Below are positions 39,766 through 43,286 of a DNA stretch of 43,286 nt, one piece after another. Position 1 is the stretch's first letter. The number at the start of each line of letters is the position of its first letter. Position numbers and translations under genes: made by a program. The DNA is from CAYILR01 sp964364175. Its GTDB lineage: Bacteria > Bdellovibrionota > UBA1018. The notes under the pieces were generated by a model. That model saw nothing but the letters and a program-made list of their open reading frames with translations. It was not told the origin of the DNA and ran no database searches. The DNA lies in contig CAYILR010000041.1 in the NCBI GenBank assembly GCA_964364175.1, positions 1 to 43,286 of the forward strand, given 5' to 3'.

Positions 39766-40296
39766 TTACCGCGCGGGGCTCTGATCCTGCCAAGTGCGGA
39801 TCGTCGCCATGAAAATCAGCATCGAGGGGTCAAGAAGAGCTTCAAAACCTGGCAACATTTTCAGTTCCCATTCTCGGTTTGCGGATCGGTGAAGCTCAGC
39901 CAGAACAGTGCCCGCCTGACCAAAAATACGATAAGTCACGCGGCCAAAAAACCCTTCGTCTTTTTCATAATTGAACCAAACGTCGTTCAATCGAATCTCT
40001 CCGCGGATATAAAAAGAAGAAGCAAAATACTGCAGATACCCCATCGGGCGATCTAGCGCGTCTGAAACATGGACTTGAGTTTTCGAAAAGCCGGGATCGA
40101 CCAAAGCTGTCGCCAAATTCAGATGACTTTGATCTACACTTCTCAGATAAAAATACTTTCCCTGTGTATTCGGCGACACGGTTGTCTCGACCGTAGCAAT
40201 CGGTTGATGCCGAGCATCGAAAACATTCATCACCGTGCCATCAAATGTAAAGTGACTCTTCAAAAATAAAATCGTGATTAAACCCCAGGTATTCAT
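39766..40296 (-). CDS. LURP-one-related/scramblase-like (tubby C-like) protein
   Basis: The 176-residue protein from ATG 40296 (MNTWGLITILFLKSHFTFDG; AGAGGAAA upstream) has a repeated beta pattern: MNVFDARHQPIATVETTV, KYFYLRSVDQS, VHVSDALDRPMGYLQYFAS, VTYRIFGQAGTVLAELHRS. This fits the tubby-like/LOR/scramblase beta-barrel fold, which binds lipids or lipid-related ligands in relatives. A frame open to 40380 has no support. It heads the operon with the M50 protease. The family assignment is moderate because it rests on pattern, not on a catalytic motif. Confidence 0.65.
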   Translation of the reverse strand: MNTWGLITILFLKSHFTFDGTVMNVFDARHQPIATVETTVSPNTQGKYFYLRSVDQSHLNLATALVDPGFSKTQVHVSDALDRPMGYLQYFASSFYIRGEIRLNDVWFNYEKDEGFFGRVTYRIFGQAGTVLAELHRSANREWELKMLPGFEALLDPSMLIFMATIRTWQDQSPAR

Positions 40297-40323
40297 AAAA
40301 ATTTCCTCTTCTCTTCTTAGTTG

Positions 40324-40343
40324 GTTGTGGCGCGAGCCACAAC
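40324..40343. other. Perfect hairpin in the 5' leader of the LOR-trpS-scpAB operon
   Basis: GTTGTGGC (40324-40331) and GCCACAAC (40336-40343) form an 8-bp perfect stem around GCGA. It lies between the probable promoter and the first gene, with no T-run, so it could be an operator or an mRNA-stabilising leader hairpin. Confidence 0.5.
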
Positions 40344-40364
40344 TTCCCCATTTCCTAACAACCG

Positions 40365-40393
40365 TAAGTATTTTGGTCAAGTTTTATCGTCAA
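40365..40393 (-). promoter_or_regulatory. Probable promoter of the LOR-M50-trpS-scpAB operon
   Basis: On the minus strand TTGACG (40393-40388) with a 17-nt spacer leads to TACTTA (40370-40365). A second overlapping candidate uses the TTGACC just downstream. The leader would be about 60 nt and include the 40324-40343 hairpin. Confidence 0.45.
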
Positions 40394-40427
40394 TAAACCG
40401 ATGAGTGGTTGAAGGGGCAACTTGGCG

Positions 40428-41507
40428 ATGAAAACCAACGGGAAACGATTTTTTTGGATCGCTTTGATCACTGTCACAGGTGTCGCTGCAACGCCGCAAC
40501 CTGCACTCGAAACAGCTTCTAAAATAGAGCCATCTCTACAAGCCGAGCTCAAGCCTTCCTCAGAATGGATCACTGTCACAGGCGCACTCAATGCTGACGA
40601 ATCCTGCAACGGAGACTACTCGGCAACGGTGTGGGTGACTTCGCAAAACCACAATGTTCTACCCTCACATTTGCCAATTCGAAGCACTTTTGAATTTCAC
40701 CTCCCTCCGGGTAGGTATCAAATCGTCGTCAGGAGCTCCTCAAATTGCTCAGCGGAACAATCTTTTGAAGTTTCTGATCCATCCAAACCTTTCGAGACCG
40801 CGCTCAAGTTAGAAAAAACGTTGGATAAGAAACTTCCTCCGCAACCCTCGATGAAGGACATCAAGTCTTTTCGAGTCTCGCCTCGTTTTTATGTTTCAGG
40901 TCGCCCCGGTGTTCGATTCAAGGCATCGGTTGCAATGGAATCTTCGTATCCCTCCTTAGGGATGATCCCTGCTCATGGAGCACAGGGCTGGGATGGTAAA
41001 TTGCATGTGGATGGAAAGATCTTTTCCGGAAATGCGCTTCACCCTTATTTTCAGTACGAATACGAACTCAGGCAGCAACCCCTCCAAGATCGATCAGGAT
41101 TCTGCATCGAACGAGCTGGCTTATTTAATAAACTCGGTTCGCTATTGAGACAGGCGGGCTTCCTGGTGAATGAAGTCTCCGATATGGAGAAGGAGTTGGC
41201 CGTCGCGGTTCCCGTGTCGCAACGGTACTGCGTTTATCCACAAACTTCGAGCATCTTGAATCCCATGGCCGCCTTTAAAATCGACCCTGTGCCCGCATCT
41301 GTTACACGATTTTTATTTATTGTTGTGACCGAAGAAGCCCTGCAACGAAAGCTAGCCTCCGGCAATAACGAAAAATTCGCCCACGCCCCCAGCAACTCCT
41401 GGGACGTAGCCGAGGAGCTATCCAAAGGCCCCCGGCACCCCGCCAGCGTGTCCGAAATCGACGTCCACGAGTGGGCCATAGGCTGGATCCACACCACCCC
41501 CCAGTAA
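40428..41507 (+). CDS. Secreted protein of unknown function
   Basis: The 359-residue protein from ATG 40428 (AAGGGG upstream at long spacing; a TTG two codons earlier is possible) has a signal peptide (KRFFWIALITVTGVAATPQ). Residues about 50-125 look like a carboxypeptidase-regulatory or Ig-like beta domain (TVTGALNADESCNGDYSATV, FEFHLPPGRYQIVVRSSSNC). The C-terminal half has conserved-looking blocks such as SGNALHPYFQYEYELR and SVTRFLFIVVTEEAL. I do not recognise the protein as a whole. A terminator follows the stop directly. Confidence 0.75.
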   Translation: MKTNGKRFFWIALITVTGVAATPQPALETASKIEPSLQAELKPSSEWITVTGALNADESCNGDYSATVWVTSQNHNVLPSHLPIRSTFEFHLPPGRYQIVVRSSSNCSAEQSFEVSDPSKPFETALKLEKTLDKKLPPQPSMKDIKSFRVSPRFYVSGRPGVRFKASVAMESSYPSLGMIPAHGAQGWDGKLHVDGKIFSGNALHPYFQYEYELRQQPLQDRSGFCIERAGLFNKLGSLLRQAGFLVNEVSDMEKELAVAVPVSQRYCVYPQTSSILNPMAAFKIDPVPASVTRFLFIVVTEEALQRKLASGNNEKFAHAPSNSWDVAEELSKGPRHPASVSEIDVHEWAIGWIHTTPQ

Positions 41508-41534
41508 AAAGGTGGCCCCCACCTTTTGCGGTTT
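41507..41534 (+). terminator. Intrinsic terminator
   Basis: AAAAGGTGG (41507-41515) pairs with CCACCTTTT (41519-41527) around a CCC loop, followed after GCGG by a run of eight T. It starts at the last base of the stop codon. A related but weaker palindrome (GGTCCCCACC) occurs near 41626-41635. Confidence 0.8.
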
Positions 41535-41651
41535 TTTTTAGCAATTGTTAACTTGTGGCAAAATATTAAAAATACATCTAATAACAGTGGGTTGGGCTAT
41601 TTTTTGAGGTGAATTGTTAAAAACAGGTCCCCACCTTTTTACTGTTTTTGC

Positions 41652-41680
41652 TTGAGTAATTGACTTATTTGGTATATTAT
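41652..41680 (+). promoter_or_regulatory. Promoter of the last gene (leaderless type)
   Basis: TTGAGT (41652-41657), a 17-nt spacer and TATTAT (41675-41680) are followed by 8 nt (TTGCCGCT) before the ATG at 41689. No Shine-Dalgarno is present, so transcription probably starts at or just before the ATG. Confidence 0.6.
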
Positions 41681-41688
41681 TTGCCGCT

Positions 41689-43221
41689 ATGTGGCTGATT
41701 GGTCTAATTACTCTTGCTGCTCTCCTTGGGGTTGAGTCTACGCCTGCTTGGGCTGGGGACTGCCGGGCTGGGCTGGATGCCAGGGTTCAGAGCTACATCA
41801 GCTCGTATAACAATGCTCAAACATTTGCGGAGGCGGGCAAACTCAGGTCGCACCTAGTGGCAGAGGTTATCCAAACCCAGGATCGCTCTGCTTACATTGC
41901 TTGTGTTCAACAAATCGACCGCTATTCCCAGCAGGCACCCGGGGCCATCGCTGACCTAGCTCTCGAGCTTCAACTTTGGTGGGAGAACGAATACCTGCGC
42001 AACGCCATTGCGGAAACACGGACTCAGGCCAATATCATCGATCGTTCCAATTTCGTCTCTGTCACTGCATCTCGCGTCACTTTCGGAATGTATGCCATTC
42101 GCGGGGCATCACAGCTTACACCCGGATGGTTTAAATTTATTCTCAACACCGGAATCATCGGTGGTGCTCTGAGCCAAGCCTATTGGAGCACCCGCCATTC
42201 GGACTACCCTCCCGCTCCAGCAGAACTCATGTCCCTCGGAGGCAAAGTCAACCAAAGCTACGTCAACGAAGCTCTCTTTGATCGCACCCTGCAAGAGGGG
42301 TACTCGGTCACCGCAGGAGCCGCAGCGAACATGGTGGTATTTTATTACGCGGGACGGGCTTTGCTCTATACAGGCGATGCCGCTGTTTTCCTGGAAACAA
42401 AACCCCACCCCGCCTCGATTGCAGCCGGTATTGCCCTCGCGATCATGGCAGATTATGTCGTCACTGACGCCGCGAACGCCTGGCAAAATTATCTGAACAT
42501 GATGCAACTCAAAGGTCTCCTGATCTCCAAAGAGGAAAAACTCCTCAAAGAGCAAGCCTGTAGTTTTGGAGAAAATTACGCACTCATGAAAGCTTCCATC
42601 GAATTCATGGGCGCAGCGCTCAAAACCGAGGCCTATACGAATCTCGACTTTTGGGAAGCTCAATCCAAGTTTGAGAAAAAATACCTCGATTGGAACGTTT
42701 CAGAAAACGACAAAGCAGAGTTGCGCAAAACACGTCTTCAAGAACTCATCCAGGTCGTCAACAAGCGCGGCTATGGAGCGGATCCGTTCTACCTGCGTCG
42801 AGTGGCTCGTGAAAAAATTCAAAAGCATGGATTGCAACTCGCTCAAGCGAATCTTCAGAAAACTCCGTGGGTGCTTCCTGCTTTCAACGCTTTGACTCGT
42901 GAATATAATTCTGCCAAAAAACGGCAATCCGATTTGAACTTCGATCAGTTTTTGGATCAAAGCAGAGATCGCGACAATCAATTTCTGGTCAATCGAATGC
43001 ACACTCGAATTCACGCCGGAGGCCCGATGCCTTCTGTCCAACCCGATGCCGTGCTCATGGAAGCAATTGCATTTCTCGAGCAAAATCAGACCGCGAGCGG
43101 ATCTCTGTCCAATCGTTATTCACCCTACATCGCGACTCTTGTGAATCGCGTAGCCAAATACGAGCTGCTCTTCGAAAACACTCTCGCCGACAAGCAACTC
43201 ACCGCTAACTGGGACTGGTAA
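41689..43221 (+). CDS. Secreted protein of unknown function with central hydrophobic segments
   Basis: The 510-residue protein has a signal peptide (LIGLITLAALLGVESTPAWA, cleavage about residue 22). A helical domain starting with a Cys (GDCRAGLDARVQ) and containing YIACVQQ follows. A Gly/Ala-rich hydrophobic region (about 125-265: FGMYAIRGASQLTP, FILNTGIIGGAL, AAANMVVFYYAGRALLY and SIAAGIALAIMADYVV) could include two or three membrane helices. The C-terminal half is charged and helical and ends TANWDW. I do not recognise it. It has no IWH signature, so it is not a member of the A-D family although the overall plan is similar. The window-edge repeat begins 14 nt after its stop. Confidence 0.75.
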   Translation: MWLIGLITLAALLGVESTPAWAGDCRAGLDARVQSYISSYNNAQTFAEAGKLRSHLVAEVIQTQDRSAYIACVQQIDRYSQQAPGAIADLALELQLWWENEYLRNAIAETRTQANIIDRSNFVSVTASRVTFGMYAIRGASQLTPGWFKFILNTGIIGGALSQAYWSTRHSDYPPAPAELMSLGGKVNQSYVNEALFDRTLQEGYSVTAGAAANMVVFYYAGRALLYTGDAAVFLETKPHPASIAAGIALAIMADYVVTDAANAWQNYLNMMQLKGLLISKEEKLLKEQACSFGENYALMKASIEFMGAALKTEAYTNLDFWEAQSKFEKKYLDWNVSENDKAELRKTRLQELIQVVNKRGYGADPFYLRRVAREKIQKHGLQLAQANLQKTPWVLPAFNALTREYNSAKKRQSDLNFDQFLDQSRDRDNQFLVNRMHTRIHAGGPMPSVQPDAVLMEAIAFLEQNQTASGSLSNRYSPYIATLVNRVAKYELLFENTLADKQLTANWDW

Positions 43222-43235
43222 ACAGTAGCCTTTTC

Positions 43236-43285
43236 GTAACTGTTCAGCCCGTTTGAGTGATTCACTTGCATAATTTATAAACAGG
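43236..43285. repeat. 50-bp terminal inverted repeat, right copy
   Basis: This is the exact reverse complement of positions 1-50, with one extra base before the window end. It begins GTAACTGTTCAGCCC directly after unique sequence. See the left copy for interpretation. Confidence 0.75.
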
Positions 43286-43286
43286 A

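Noticed and set aside
1..43286. The whole window as one composite transposon bounded by the 50-bp inverted repeats
   Set aside because: It is 43 kb of mostly essential chromosomal genes (glmS, glmU, trpS, pyk, scpAB); a repeat at both contig breaks is far more likely.
1..43286. tRNA, rRNA, CRISPR array, phage structural genes or a dif site
   Set aside because: Scanned by eye on both strands, nothing convincing was seen; a covariance-model or profile search would be needed to exclude small RNAs.

Overview
The window reads as a contig of a diderm bacterium with roughly balanced base composition, most like a Bdellovibrionota or related delta-type lineage. This placement is an inference. It rests on the M50 protease-trpS-scpA-scpB gene order, a nearby xerD, the many small lipoproteins and secreted proteases, and the many secreted proteins I cannot place. 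No rRNA or tRNA gene is visible to confirm it.

Layout. 1-2160: a minus-strand set of secreted hydrolase-like proteins (papain-like peptidase cut by the window edge, membrane-anchored unknown, HExxH protein). 2266-12107: a long minus-strand housekeeping operon that starts with a MORN/YwqK-type lipoprotein and continues glmU, glmS, a ClC chloride transporter, a PcrA/UvrD helicase and gamma-glutamyltranspeptidase. It is interrupted by two palindromic MITE-like insertions. 12160-13612: a thioredoxin-fold gene and small unknown genes. 13664-25839: the unusual part, with four paralogous secreted Cys-containing, Ala-rich proteins (here called A, B, D and C) separated by one toxin-antitoxin module each (hicAB, hipBA, brnTA) and headed by an ORF6N gene, ending in a putative outer-membrane protein. 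25847-26150: two palindromic elements between convergent genes. 26160-33983: pyk, a 680-residue coiled-coil protein, a DsbA-like lipoprotein, glutathione peroxidase and an HExxH lipoprotein with a small partner lipoprotein. 34114-35966: xerD, then an inverted duplication of a four-helix-bundle (S23/IVP) gene; one copy is split by a MITE and the other is frameshifted. 35998-40296: the operon LOR-like protein, M50 protease, trpS, scpA, scpB (read on the minus strand). 40428-43221: two unknown secreted proteins.

How the parts work together. The housekeeping genes cover UDP-GlcNAc synthesis (glmS, glmU), glycolysis (pyk), chromosome handling (xerD, scpA, scpB, pcrA) and tryptophanyl-tRNA charging. 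The A/B/C/D array is the best candidate for an undescribed system. Its members share an N-terminal CxxxC plus GPxCEA region, a variable middle, a conserved C-terminal IWH..G(S/T)IF signature and a similar promoter, and each is separated from the next by an addiction module.

Two further layers stand out. First, palindromic elements of 130-180 bp sit in or between genes. Three of them have exact TA flanks, and removing these in silico restores a lipoprotein signal peptide (ggt), a Shine-Dalgarno/ATG junction (glmU-glmS) and an intact S23 gene. Second, at least five genes have a TTGAC(N)-17-TA(N)4 promoter whose -10 box lies 6-8 nt before the ATG with no Shine-Dalgarno, which suggests leaderless mRNAs. 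Both window ends carry the same 50-bp sequence in inverted orientation, probably the edge of a repeated insertion sequence that broke the assembly.
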